From: Paludibacter sp. UBA5753
GTDB lineage: Bacteria > Bacteroidota > Bacteroidia > Bacteroidales > Paludibacteraceae
Assembly: GCA_002427615.1 (NCBI GenBank)
Contig: DIFH01000127.1
Coordinates: 1 to 12,613 of the forward strand
DNA: 12,613 nt
Direction: 5' to 3'
A model generated the notes under the pieces. It was not told the DNA's origin. It saw nothing but the letters and a program-made list of their open reading frames with translations, and did not search any database. This document shows positions 1 to 7,458 of this stretch, piece by piece (the first letter of the stretch is position 1; every line of letters begins with the position of its first letter). A program made the position numbers and the translations under genes.

Positions 1-13
1 ATGGGGATGGCGG
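1..13 (+). repeat. possible 3' edge of a third copy of the ~118-nt repeat, cut by the window edge
   Basis: The first 13 bases match 11 of 13 positions of the G-rich 3' end of the repeat copy at 10535-10651 and the bases after it (10646-10658). That is the register expected if the window began inside the last bases of another copy. The match is short and G-rich, so chance is a serious alternative. It is listed because it would put a copy of the same element just upstream of the first hsdM, as one also lies upstream of the second hsdM. Confidence 0.2.
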
Positions 14-48
14 AAGGGATACTGTTTAACACGAACAATAAGATATAA

Positions 49-1662
49 ATGACAGCAAACGACCAAACTCAATTAGGAAACACCCTTTGGAAAATCGCAG
101 ACGAATTGCGTGGAGCAATGAATGCAGACGATTTTCGTGATTATATGCTTTCGTTTCTGTTCTTGCGTTATTTAAGCGACAACTACGAAGCGGCAGCCAA
201 AAAGGAATTAGGAAAAGATTATCCCGTTTTAAATGGAAACGGAGGCAAAACATCTTTGTCCATTTGGTATGAACAAAATCAAAATGATATAGTAGAGTTT
301 GAAAAGCAAATGCGCCGTAAGGTTCATTATGTTATTCAACCTAAACACTTATGGAATAATATAGCTTACTTGGCTAAAACCCAAAGTGAAGACTTGCTTG
401 GAACGTTACAAGATGGTTTTAAATACATCGAAAACCAATCGTTTGAAAGTACCTTTCAAGGCTTGTTTTCGGAAATCAATCTGGACTCTGATAAACTTGG
501 CAAGAATTACCCGGAACGGAACAAAAAATTGTGTGTCATCATTCAGAAAATTGCCGAAGGCATAAATCAATTCTCCACAGACATAGATATTCTTGGTAAT
601 GCTTACGAATATTTAATAGGTCAATTTGCAGCAGGTTCAGGCAAAAAAGCAGGTGAGTTTTATACTCCTCAAAGAATTTCTGATATACTTTCTGCCATTG
701 TAACGCTTGATAGTCAAGACCCAAGCAAAGGCCAAAAGAAAAAAATTGAACGAGTGTTGGACTTTGCCTGTGGTTCAGGATCGTTGTTACTCAACGTTCG
801 CAAAAGAATGATAGAATCGGGGGGTACAATCGGTAAAATTTTTGGACAGGAAAATAACATTACCACATACAACTTAGCTCGTATGAACATGCTTTTGCAT
901 GGCGTGAAGGACACCGAGTTTGAAATCCACCACGGAGACACTTTGCTTAACGATTGGGATATCTTAAATGAAATGAATCCTGCAAAAAAAATGGAGTTTG
1001 ATGCGGTTGTTGCCAATCCGCCTTTCAGCTATCGTTGGGAACCATCGGAAGCAATGGGAGAGGATTTTCGTTTCAAGAGTTACGGTCTTGCACCTAAGTC
1101 GGCAGCCGACTTTTCTTTTCTTTTACATGGATTTCATTTCCTGAGTAAAGAGGGAACAATGGCAATCATTCTGCCTCATGGTGTTTTATTCAGGGGCGGT
1201 TCAGAAGAACGCATCAGAACAAAACTGCTAAAGGATGGAAACATTGATACGGTCATTGGTCTGCCTGCAAATCTGTTTTACTCGACAGGTATTCCCGTTT
1301 GCATGTTGGTCTTGAAGAAGTGTAAAAAGTTTGACGATGTTTTATTTATAAATGCCGTTGACTATTTTGAAAAGGGGAAGCGACAAAACAATTTGCTGCC
1401 TGAAAATATTGAAAAGATAGTTGAAACTTACAGGGAACGTCCTGAAAAGATAGAGCGTTATGCACGCAGGGTTTCCATGGACGAAATAGAGAAAAACGAA
1501 TTTAATTTGAATATTTCACGCTATGTAAGCACGTCATTAGACGAAGAAATGGTTGATTTGGAAGAAGTAAACAAAAAACTTGTTGACATTGAAAAGGAAA
1601 CATACAATGCAAGAGAAGCACACAATAAATTTTTAAAGGAACTTGGACTTCCGCCGATATAA
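49..1662 (+). CDS. hsdM: type I restriction-modification system DNA methyltransferase subunit (HsdM)
   Basis: This is the modification subunit of a type I restriction-modification system, an N6-adenine methyltransferase that works with a specificity subunit HsdS. At 537 aa it has the usual HsdM length. Residues about 8-165 resemble the helical HsdM N-terminal domain. The N6-Mtase domain starts near residue 182 with GNAYEYLIGQF and the conserved GEFYTPQ (about 202-208). SAM-binding motif I is DFACGSGS (D238-S245), and catalytic motif IV is NPPF (N323-F326). The C-terminal part, after NISRYV, is probably coiled-coil. The ATG directly follows a TAA at 46-48. No hsdS or hsdR lies downstream: tetR follows after 238 bp, so partners are either upstream outside the window or lost. 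Sequence differs clearly from the other HsdM at 10798-12456. The family call is secure; activity as an orphan methylase is inference. Confidence 0.95.
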   Translation: MTANDQTQLGNTLWKIADELRGAMNADDFRDYMLSFLFLRYLSDNYEAAAKKELGKDYPVLNGNGGKTSLSIWYEQNQNDIVEFEKQMRRKVHYVIQPKHLWNNIAYLAKTQSEDLLGTLQDGFKYIENQSFESTFQGLFSEINLDSDKLGKNYPERNKKLCVIIQKIAEGINQFSTDIDILGNAYEYLIGQFAAGSGKKAGEFYTPQRISDILSAIVTLDSQDPSKGQKKKIERVLDFACGSGSLLLNVRKRMIESGGTIGKIFGQENNITTYNLARMNMLLHGVKDTEFEIHHGDTLLNDWDILNEMNPAKKMEFDAVVANPPFSYRWEPSEAMGEDFRFKSYGLAPKSAADFSFLLHGFHFLSKEGTMAIILPHGVLFRGGSEERIRTKLLKDGNIDTVIGLPANLFYSTGIPVCMLVLKKCKKFDDVLFINAVDYFEKGKRQNNLLPENIEKIVETYRERPEKIERYARRVSMDEIEKNEFNLNISRYVSTSLDEEMVDLEEVNKKLVDIEKETYNAREAHNKFLKELGLPPI

Positions 1663-1861
1663 TGAGACAACGCAAAAGCCAACGCTTTGTCAAAAAGCTT
1701 GCAAATTCAGCCCAAGTACCACCTTTCAAGACGGTTTAGGGTTTGCCCACGCTCAAAAAAAATAAATTTGTGCTTCGAGGAAAATGCCTCCATACGGCCA
1801 TCATCAAATGCTTCCAGTATAAAAAAAGAATAAAAAAATTTTCGGATTAAAATTATATAGC

Positions 1862-1869
1862 TATTTTTG
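1862..1869 (+). promoter_or_regulatory. Bacteroidota-type -7 promoter box of tetR
   Basis: TATTTTTG matches the Bacteroidota -7 consensus TAnnTTTG and lies about 30 bp before the tetR start. A possible -33 element near 1841 (TTCG) is weak and its spacing slightly short. The box overlaps the left arm of the palindrome at 1866-1894, so repressor binding there would be expected to block the promoter. Confidence 0.5.
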
Positions 1870-1894
1870 TACGATAAAACAATATTAGTACAAA
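1866..1894 (+). promoter_or_regulatory. predicted TetR operator (autoregulatory palindrome)
   Basis: Perfect 7-bp inverted arms TTTGTAC (1866-1872) and GTACAAA (1888-1894) are separated by 15 bp and sit between the -7 box and the tetR ATG. The right part (1874-1896) recurs with 21 of 23 identical positions at 2505-2527, just before the transporter gene. TetR-family regulators commonly bind such palindromes and repress their own gene and the neighbouring transporter. The binding itself is inferred. Confidence 0.6.
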
Positions 1895-1900
1895 TAGAAT

Positions 1901-2482
1901 ATGCGCATAGACCCTACTAAAGATTCAATATTGAGAGTTGCAAACCAACTGTTTAGTCGGTTTGGGTTTCAAAAAACTTCAATGGACGAAATCGCAAAGG
2001 TTGCACGAAAAGCCAAAGGCTCACTATATTACCATTTTACGGGTAAGGAAGATCTATTCAGGGAGGTTGTATCGATTGAAATGACCAGGTTAAAGAGTCA
2101 GTTGTCAACGATTGTTTGTAATCCTGATTTAAAAGCATCGGATAAAATCAAGCAATACCTCATTACCCGAATGGAAATTTTAAACAGTGCAGCAAACTAC
2201 CATGAAACGCTAAAAGCCGATTTTTTTGAGCACTTCCATTTTATTGATGACCTGAGAACTGATTTAGATACGTGGGAAAAAGAAAATCTGAAGAAAATTA
2301 TTCTTCAAGGTGTTCATACAGGCGAGTTTACATTAGTTGCAGAAATTAATATTTTGCTGGATATGTTCTTAATGATCCTGAAAGGTCTTGAAATACCATT
2401 CTTTCTGCAAAATAAGTACGAGGAATACTCACCCTATTTTGATAGGTTAATAAACATATTGAATAAGGGTTTAGCTGCCTGA
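1901..2482 (+). CDS. TetR/AcrR family transcriptional regulator
   Basis: A 193-aa TetR-family repressor, normal length for the family. The N-terminal DNA-binding domain is typical: helix 1 begins near SILRVANQLF (9-18), followed by FGFQKTSMDEIA and the recognition region GSLYYHF (about 40-46), then KEDLF. The C-terminal ~140 aa form the variable ligand-binding and dimerisation domain, which gives no clue to the ligand. The ATG lies 5-7 bp after a palindromic site, and a near-identical half of that site precedes the next gene, 61 bp downstream on the same strand. The likely role is therefore repression of itself and of the RND/LolA-like genes, relieved by a hydrophobic or acyl ligand. Family assignment is firm; target and ligand are inference. 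Confidence 0.95.
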   Translation: MRIDPTKDSILRVANQLFSRFGFQKTSMDEIAKVARKAKGSLYYHFTGKEDLFREVVSIEMTRLKSQLSTIVCNPDLKASDKIKQYLITRMEILNSAANYHETLKADFFEHFHFIDDLRTDLDTWEKENLKKIILQGVHTGEFTLVAEINILLDMFLMILKGLEIPFFLQNKYEEYSPYFDRLINILNKGLAA

Positions 2483-2504
2483 TTTTTTTTACCCGGAACT
2501 GACT

Positions 2505-2527
2505 ATAAAACGATATTCGTACAAATA
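2505..2527 (+). promoter_or_regulatory. second predicted TetR operator, before the RND transporter gene
   Basis: This 23-bp site differs from 1874-1896 at only two positions and shares GTACAAATA at its right end. Its centre contains the perfect short palindrome ACGA-TAT-TCGT (2510-2520). The far-left TTTGTAC arm of the tetR site is not present here, so the exact operator boundaries are uncertain. It ends 16 bp before the transporter ATG. No TAnnTTTG box is visible in the 61-bp gap, so the transporter may be read through from tetR or use a weak promoter. Confidence 0.55.
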
Positions 2528-2543
2528 ATAACAAAATAAAAAT

Positions 2544-4802
2544 ATGAACAGATTTGTAAACTCAATTATCAGACTAAAATGGCTCATAGTGTTAGCTGTT
2601 TTGGCATTGACCATTTTCTTTGGTTATCAACTAAAAAACTTGTCTATAAATCCTGATGTTATTGATTCTTTACCCAATGATGACCCGACTGCCAAACTAT
2701 TTAAAGATATAGGAACGGAATTTGCCGGAAATGATATGGGCATGATTGTGTTGGAAACGAAAGATGTTTTTAATGCAGAGGTTATTCAACATGTTAAACA
2801 AATTACGGATAGCATTAAATACACCCCGGGCGTTTCTACGGTAACAAGCCTTTCCAACATAATTGATATCAAAAGCTCCGAATGGGGAATTGAAATAGGA
2901 AAACTGGTTGATGAATACAATCTGCCGGTCAGGCAGTCAGATTTAGACAGCCTTAAAAATTACACCTTCTCAAAAGAGATGTACAAAGGGGTAATTGTTT
3001 CCGAGGACGGCACCGCTACCGCAATCATTTTTACGCTTCTGCCCAATAATGATAATCAAAAGATTGCCAAAGAAATAAAGGAGAAGATTAAAAATATGAA
3101 CCTGCCCGAAACCATATACTTTGGCGGGCTCCCCATGATGATGAACGATATTAACGATTTAATAATATCCGACATCATTTGGTTGATACCCATTGTTTTT
3201 CTTGTTATAGCAATTATTCTTTTGATTAGTTTTCAATCGTTTATCGGCGTATTATTGCCGTTGCTGACTGCCGGGATTTCTGTCGTCTGGACTTTGGGAA
3301 TCATGTCTGTTGCAGGCTATGAGCTTACCATTATATCCAATATCATACCGGTTGTGCTGCTTGCGGTGGGCAGCGCCTATCCCATTCATGTGCTGAACAG
3401 TATTAACCACATGGCCCTTCAGGACAGAAAACAAGCATTAATCAAGGGGGTTGCGTATGTTATCATTCCGGTCATATTGGCAGCGATCACCACTGCAATA
3501 GGTTTTGTTTCGTTCGTTTTCGGCTCATACCTTACGATGATTAAGGACTTTGGGATATTCACAGCAGTCGGTACAATCATTGCTTTGTTGTTGTCAATAT
3601 TCTTTGTGCCGGCTCTGATTTCAGCTTTGTCAATGTACCGAAAGAAAAAAGATGTTGAAGATACTGAAAAGAAAACGGTCTTAACCCATAAGATATTAAT
3701 ACCGCTAACGCAAACCCTTATTAAACATCCTAAATATACAGTTACTGCATGGATATTCATTCTTTTGGTAAGTGTTATCGGGATTTTTCAAATTGAAACC
3801 AGTGTAAACATGGCGGATTATTTTAAAAAAGATAATCCTACCAGGGTGGGAGAAGAGGTGATGCAAAAGAAATTTGGAGGTTCGCTACCCATATTCGTTG
3901 TTTTTGAGGGTGATATGCAAAGTCCTGAAGTTCTGCAAAAAATGATTGAAACGCAACGTTTTATGAAAGATGACCCAAGTATTGACGTAACCCAATCGGT
4001 TGCCGACCTGATAGAGCAGATGAACGATGCCATGGGCGAAGGGAAAAAAATACCCGATGACAAGGCAAAAATTGAGCAATTATGGTTCCTGCTCGATGGA
4101 CAGGATGTGATGCCGCAACTGGTTAATAACGACCTTACCAAAGGCGTCATTCAATCTAAATTTGCCTCAGTGGATACGAAACACATTGAAGCATTTACTA
4201 AAAAAATGAACCGTTTTATTGAAGAAAACCAAAATGAATATTGCCAAATAAAGCTTACAGGTATGCCATCCGTTTACGATAAGCTCAACAGCAGCTTATT
4301 AAACAGCCAGCGCAACAGTTTATTAATCGCCATCGGACTGGTTATATTTATCGTGAGCGCGATTTTGAGGTCTGTTTCCAAAGGGGTTTTTGCCGCAATT
4401 CCCGTGGTTGCAACAATTATTGTCTTGTTAGGAATCATGGGAATAGCCGGAATTCCGCTTGATATAGCAACCGTATTGGTAGGCAGTATTGCTTTGGGTA
4501 TAGGCATTGATTATTCCATCCATATCATCACCGGATTTAATCATCATCTGCTGGAAAACGGGGATGCCGAAAAATCAATCGAAAGTGTTATTTTATTGAG
4601 CGGCAAGGCAATAATCATTAATGTAACATCGGTTTTAGCAGGATTTTTAGTGCTTCTGTTTTCACAAATCGTACCCTTACAAAATTTCGGACTACTGATT
4701 GGCATTAGCATGATTGGGTCCGGGTTTAGTGCCCTATCACTGCTGCCTGCTATTCTTATACTGGCAAACAGAAAACGTAAAATAACAGCAAATAATCACT
4801 AA
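2544..4802 (+). CDS. MMPL/RND-family transporter
   Basis: A 752-aa inner-membrane transporter of the RND superfamily, MMPL type, built as two homologous halves. TM1 is near residues 13-30, followed by a periplasmic domain (about 31-205) and TM helices to about 363 with the motif GSAYPIH (276-282). A second half starts near 395, with periplasmic domain about 425-590 and TM helices about 591-741. The second half carries the classic motif GIGIDYSIH (652-660), whose Asp656 is a likely proton-relay residue. The first half has Ala in the matching position. MMPL proteins move lipids, sterols, hopanoids or other hydrophobic molecules using the proton gradient. It is followed after 18 bp by a LolA-like gene and preceded by tetR and a putative operator. 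Absence of a membrane-fusion protein argues against a classical tripartite drug pump. Family firm; cargo unknown. Confidence 0.95.
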   Translation: MNRFVNSIIRLKWLIVLAVLALTIFFGYQLKNLSINPDVIDSLPNDDPTAKLFKDIGTEFAGNDMGMIVLETKDVFNAEVIQHVKQITDSIKYTPGVSTVTSLSNIIDIKSSEWGIEIGKLVDEYNLPVRQSDLDSLKNYTFSKEMYKGVIVSEDGTATAIIFTLLPNNDNQKIAKEIKEKIKNMNLPETIYFGGLPMMMNDINDLIISDIIWLIPIVFLVIAIILLISFQSFIGVLLPLLTAGISVVWTLGIMSVAGYELTIISNIIPVVLLAVGSAYPIHVLNSINHMALQDRKQALIKGVAYVIIPVILAAITTAIGFVSFVFGSYLTMIKDFGIFTAVGTIIALLLSIFFVPALISALSMYRKKKDVEDTEKKTVLTHKILIPLTQTLIKHPKYTVTAWIFILLVSVIGIFQIETSVNMADYFKKDNPTRVGEEVMQKKFGGSLPIFVVFEGDMQSPEVLQKMIETQRFMKDDPSIDVTQSVADLIEQMNDAMGEGKKIPDDKAKIEQLWFLLDGQDVMPQLVNNDLTKGVIQSKFASVDTKHIEAFTKKMNRFIEENQNEYCQIKLTGMPSVYDKLNSSLLNSQRNSLLIAIGLVIFIVSAILRSVSKGVFAAIPVVATIIVLLGIMGIAGIPLDIATVLVGSIALGIGIDYSIHIITGFNHHLLENGDAEKSIESVILLSGKAIIINVTSVLAGFLVLLFSQIVPLQNFGLLIGISMIGSGFSALSLLPAILILANRKRKITANNH

Positions 4803-4820
4803 CATTTAAAACTTATCATT

Positions 4821-5555
4821 ATGAAATCAACATTCAGCACAGCGCTATTCACTGTATTATTTGGAATAGGCAGTATAATTTCTGCAAATGCACAAGATGC
4901 AACAAGTATTTTGAAAAAAATGGACGATATAATGTACTCGCCCAAAGACATGACCGGAAAGAATACAATTATCCTGGTTGACAGGAATGGAAAAGAGGAA
5001 ATTCGTGAAGCAATCATTCAGCAGAAAGGGAACGATAAAAGGATGTTTCGGTTCACATCGCCTGCATCACAAGCCGGTATTGCTGTGTTGTCATTGCCTA
5101 ATGATGTAATGTATTTGTATTTACCCGCATTTGGCAAAGAAAGACGAATTGCTTCCAGCGCTAAAAATCAAAACTTTGCAGGTACCGATTTTTCTTATGA
5201 TGATATGGAATCCGTACCGTTTTCGGTTAAGTACACTCCCAAACTAATAAAAAATGAGGCGAATGTATTTGTACTTGAGCTTACGCCAAAAGGGCGTTCC
5301 GATTACTCAAAAATAGGGGTACATGTAAATAAAACAAGTTATTATCCTGAATTAATGGAGTATTACGACAAAGGTAATACAAAGGTAAAAGAAGCAAAAT
5401 ACACTTTCAAAAAAATAGGTAATTATTGGAATGCCGCTGAAATTGAAATGACCGATTTAAAGAAAAACCATAAAACCAAAATGCAAATGTCGAATGTAAA
5501 ATACGACACGGGGTTGACAGACGATGATTTTACAGTCAGGAAGTTAAAACAATAA
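4821..5555 (+). CDS. LolA-like outer membrane lipoprotein-sorting protein
   Basis: A 244-aa periplasmic protein with a clear Sec signal peptide (about 1-24, ending SANA-QD). The body is beta-strand rich and resembles the 'outer membrane lipoprotein-sorting protein' LolA/LolB-like fold, including the GTDFSYDDM segment (about 120-128) typical of this subgroup. LolA-fold proteins ferry acylated or hydrophobic molecules across the periplasm in an open beta-barrel cavity. The gene is 18 bp after the MMPL stop, surely in one operon, and is followed by a strong hairpin. Together with the transporter and the downstream barrel, this suggests it carries the transporter's cargo to the outer membrane. 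It is unlikely to be the housekeeping LolA, because it lacks the usual context and belongs to the MMPL-associated subgroup. Family good; substrate inferred. Confidence 0.88.
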   Translation: MKSTFSTALFTVLFGIGSIISANAQDATSILKKMDDIMYSPKDMTGKNTIILVDRNGKEEIREAIIQQKGNDKRMFRFTSPASQAGIAVLSLPNDVMYLYLPAFGKERRIASSAKNQNFAGTDFSYDDMESVPFSVKYTPKLIKNEANVFVLELTPKGRSDYSKIGVHVNKTSYYPELMEYYDKGNTKVKEAKYTFKKIGNYWNAAEIEMTDLKKNHKTKMQMSNVKYDTGLTDDDFTVRKLKQ

Positions 5556-5567
5556 AAGTAATAAAAT

Positions 5568-5609
5568 CACTATTAACCGACAAAATCAACGTTTTGCCGG
5601 TTAATAGTG
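5568..5609 (+). terminator. hairpin terminator after the LolA-like gene
   Basis: Arms CACTATTAACCG (5568-5579) and CGGTTAATAGTG (5598-5609) pair perfectly over 12 bp. After one A/C mismatch, CAAAA/TTTTG adds five more pairs around a six-base loop. A T-rich but interrupted tail follows (around 5619-5626). It lies 13 bp after the stop codon, so it should end most transcripts of the RND/LolA-like operon and separate the barrel gene's expression. It could act in both directions. Confidence 0.75.
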
Positions 5610-5638
5610 AATTGGAATTATTTTTGATATAACAAAAT

Positions 5639-5782
5639 GTGAAACTAAAGATTATTTTCTGGTTAACAGTTTTTGCGGTAATATGATCCCGGGAATTTTT
5701 ACTGGCCAATTTTTTTGGGTGGAGTTATTTTTATTCTCATTGGGATAAGGCTATTTACAAAAAGAAATATTTTATTAACTAA
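5639..5782 (+). pseudogene. possible decayed small membrane-protein frame with an internal TGA
   Basis: A GTG-started frame reads VKLKIIFWLTVFAVI, then TGA at 5684-5686, then continues open for 31 codons with a hydrophobic aromatic-rich segment (FLLANFFGWSYFY) and a basic end (YKKKYFIN). Read through the TGA it would be 47 residues. It could be a gene remnant, or simply AT-rich spacer that happens to look protein-like. I do not recognise a family. It is listed because it fills the 272-bp gap between the LolA-like gene and the barrel gene. Confidence 0.2.
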
Positions 5783-5827
5783 AGATATCTTCCAATAAAT
5801 ATACGTATCACTTTAAATGACAAACAG

Positions 5828-7204
5828 ATGAAAAGAATAAAACTATTTCAATTATGGGTATTCCTCATTTTAACTTTGGGCATTACCCATGCGCAGGAAG
5901 CAAACAGCCTCAAACTGTCAGGTGAACTTTTTACCGACCAACGTTTTTTACTTAAATCGCCCAACGATTGGGCATGGAACGAAAACCGCCTGACTTTAAA
6001 CCTTGAAAAAAGTACCGACAACGCTAAATTTTATAGTGAAGTCTGGTTGCGTAATATTGGCCTGCCCAATATTCATTCATCATCTGACCTTTATAATAAA
6101 GGGATTATTGACCCTTATAACCTTGAAGTCAGGGAAGCATACGTTCAATTAAATGGTTTTCTCACTAAAAACTTAGATGTAGCCATTGGACGTCAACGCA
6201 TTGTCTGGGGAACTGCCGATAAATTAAATCCAACCGACAATCTTAACCCGTTGGATTTGGAGGATATTCTTGATTTTGGCCGTCGTCGTGGTTCCGATGC
6301 TATTAACCTAAATTACTACTTAAACAATGACTTCTCGCTTCAAGGGATTTTTATTCCTTTTTTCCAACCGGCTAACATGCCAGTCGGAATTTTTGCAAAT
6401 GCTTTAAACCCAGCAATGGATTTGCCACAGGGAATGGTCTTGAAAAGTTTTTCTGACACGGTTCTGATGCCGCAATATAATTTGGGAGAAAGTTTGACTG
6501 CGGGTTTAAAATTTAAAGGTTTTGCCAAAGGTGTTGACTTTTCTCTGAGTTATGTTTGGGGTCGGGATGGATTACCATTCGCAACAAGAAATACTTTTAT
6601 TCCTGTTGATGCGTTTGGCGGAACTAAAATCAATTCTCAACTTTCGTTTGCAAGAACCCATATTATTGGCGCTGATTTGGCAACAAGCATTGCAGGTATT
6701 GGTTTTTGGGCTGAGGCAGCAGCATTTATTCCAGATGAAAACATAATCATGACCAATGACTTGTCTGCTTTTTATCCGCTGTCATCCGTTCACGTAACCC
6801 AGGATTCATTAATTTTAGACAAATCAAAGCCTTACATTAAATTTGTTGTTGGTGGCGATTACAATTTTTCAGAGGGTTCGTATCTTAATCTTCAGTATAT
6901 GCACGGGTTTATTCACGAGCGAGGAGCCGAAAACCTGAATGACTATTTCTTTTTACGGTACGAAAAGAAATTTTTCAATGAAAAGTTAAAAGTAGCTCCT
7001 ATTGGGGGTGGTTTCATAGTTACCGACTGGAATAATATAAAAGATAATTATGCCCTTGTGTATATGCCTGAGATTGCTTACAAAGCCACTATTGATTCAG
7101 AAATCACGGTATCAACCACCATTTTTGGTGGCAAAGGAGATAATTTGTTTTCGAATCTGAAGGACTACAATATGTTTATGTGTAAATTGAAATATAGTTT
7201 TTAA
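5828..7204 (+). CDS. outer membrane beta-barrel protein, DUF1302-like
   Basis: A 458-aa protein with a signal peptide (about 1-22, ending THA-QE), alternating hydrophobic beta-strands throughout and a C-terminal KLKYSF, the terminal Phe typical of outer-membrane barrels. The segment GRQRIVWG (121-128), followed by NPTDNLNPLD (134-143) and RRRGSDA, resembles the signature region of DUF1302 barrels. In Proteobacteria those barrels are found with LolA-fold DUF1329 proteins and MMPL transporters. Here the gene follows an MMPL transporter and a LolA-like protein, so it is the natural outer-membrane end of that route. A 272-bp gap with a terminator hairpin suggests it has its own promoter, but I see no clear TAnnTTTG box in the gap. 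Barrel call is strong; the DUF1302 relationship is by motif resemblance only. Confidence 0.8.
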   Translation: MKRIKLFQLWVFLILTLGITHAQEANSLKLSGELFTDQRFLLKSPNDWAWNENRLTLNLEKSTDNAKFYSEVWLRNIGLPNIHSSSDLYNKGIIDPYNLEVREAYVQLNGFLTKNLDVAIGRQRIVWGTADKLNPTDNLNPLDLEDILDFGRRRGSDAINLNYYLNNDFSLQGIFIPFFQPANMPVGIFANALNPAMDLPQGMVLKSFSDTVLMPQYNLGESLTAGLKFKGFAKGVDFSLSYVWGRDGLPFATRNTFIPVDAFGGTKINSQLSFARTHIIGADLATSIAGIGFWAEAAAFIPDENIIMTNDLSAFYPLSSVHVTQDSLILDKSKPYIKFVVGGDYNFSEGSYLNLQYMHGFIHERGAENLNDYFFLRYEKKFFNEKLKVAPIGGGFIVTDWNNIKDNYALVYMPEIAYKATIDSEITVSTTIFGGKGDNLFSNLKDYNMFMCKLKYSF

Positions 7205-7288
7205 TGGGGAATCACATCAAACGTATTTCAATTATCGGAGTGGTTTTCTTTTTTTGCTAAATAGTGCCTGAAAGAAAACTAAGATATT

Positions 7289-7420
7289 TTTAGTCTTTGA
7301 TAAGAAAGCGTCAAATACAAGGCTTTCGAAGTTTTTGAAGCGAAGGAGTTTACTATTCGTAAATGACTACTTCAAAAACGAGAATAACGCAGTAGTTGGC
7401 GTTTTCTTGCAAAGACTAAA
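7289..7420. repeat. 132-nt imperfect palindrome (MITE-like or structured RNA element)
   Basis: Three nested inverted-repeat pairs share one centre near 7355. They are TTTAGTCTTTG (7289-7299) with CAAAGACTAAA (7410-7420), GTTTTTGAAG (7331-7340) with CTTCAAAAAC (7370-7379), and TTTAC (7349-7353) with GTAAA (7359-7363). The stretches between are also partly complementary. The element lies between the barrel gene and the - strand tRNA-like gene. The + strand frame 7272-7442 is open for 56 codons without an ATG. It could be a miniature inverted-repeat element, a two-way terminator or a folded RNA. I do not recognise a named family. Confidence 0.75.
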
Positions 7421-7458
7421 GAAGGATTCACCCGGATTATAATACAATAAGGTTGCTG

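Noticed and set aside
1..48. Open frame ending TAA at 46-48, possibly the tail of an upstream gene
   Set aside because: Only 15 codons are visible, with no recognisable residues, and the same bases resemble the edge of a repeat. It cannot be called a gene from this window.
1662..1739. 25-codon TAATG-coupled frame after the first hsdM as a gene
   Set aside because: Too short, with no recognisable domain. The start overlap is suggestive, but the product does not resemble HsdS.
2544..4802. Classical AcrB-type multidrug efflux pump
   Set aside because: The protein is ~750 aa rather than ~1030, has MMPL motifs, and has neither a membrane-fusion protein nor a TolC-like gene beside it.
7272..7442. 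56-codon open frame across the palindrome as a gene
   Set aside because: It has no ATG or GTG start in frame, and its openness could be a by-product of the palindromic composition.
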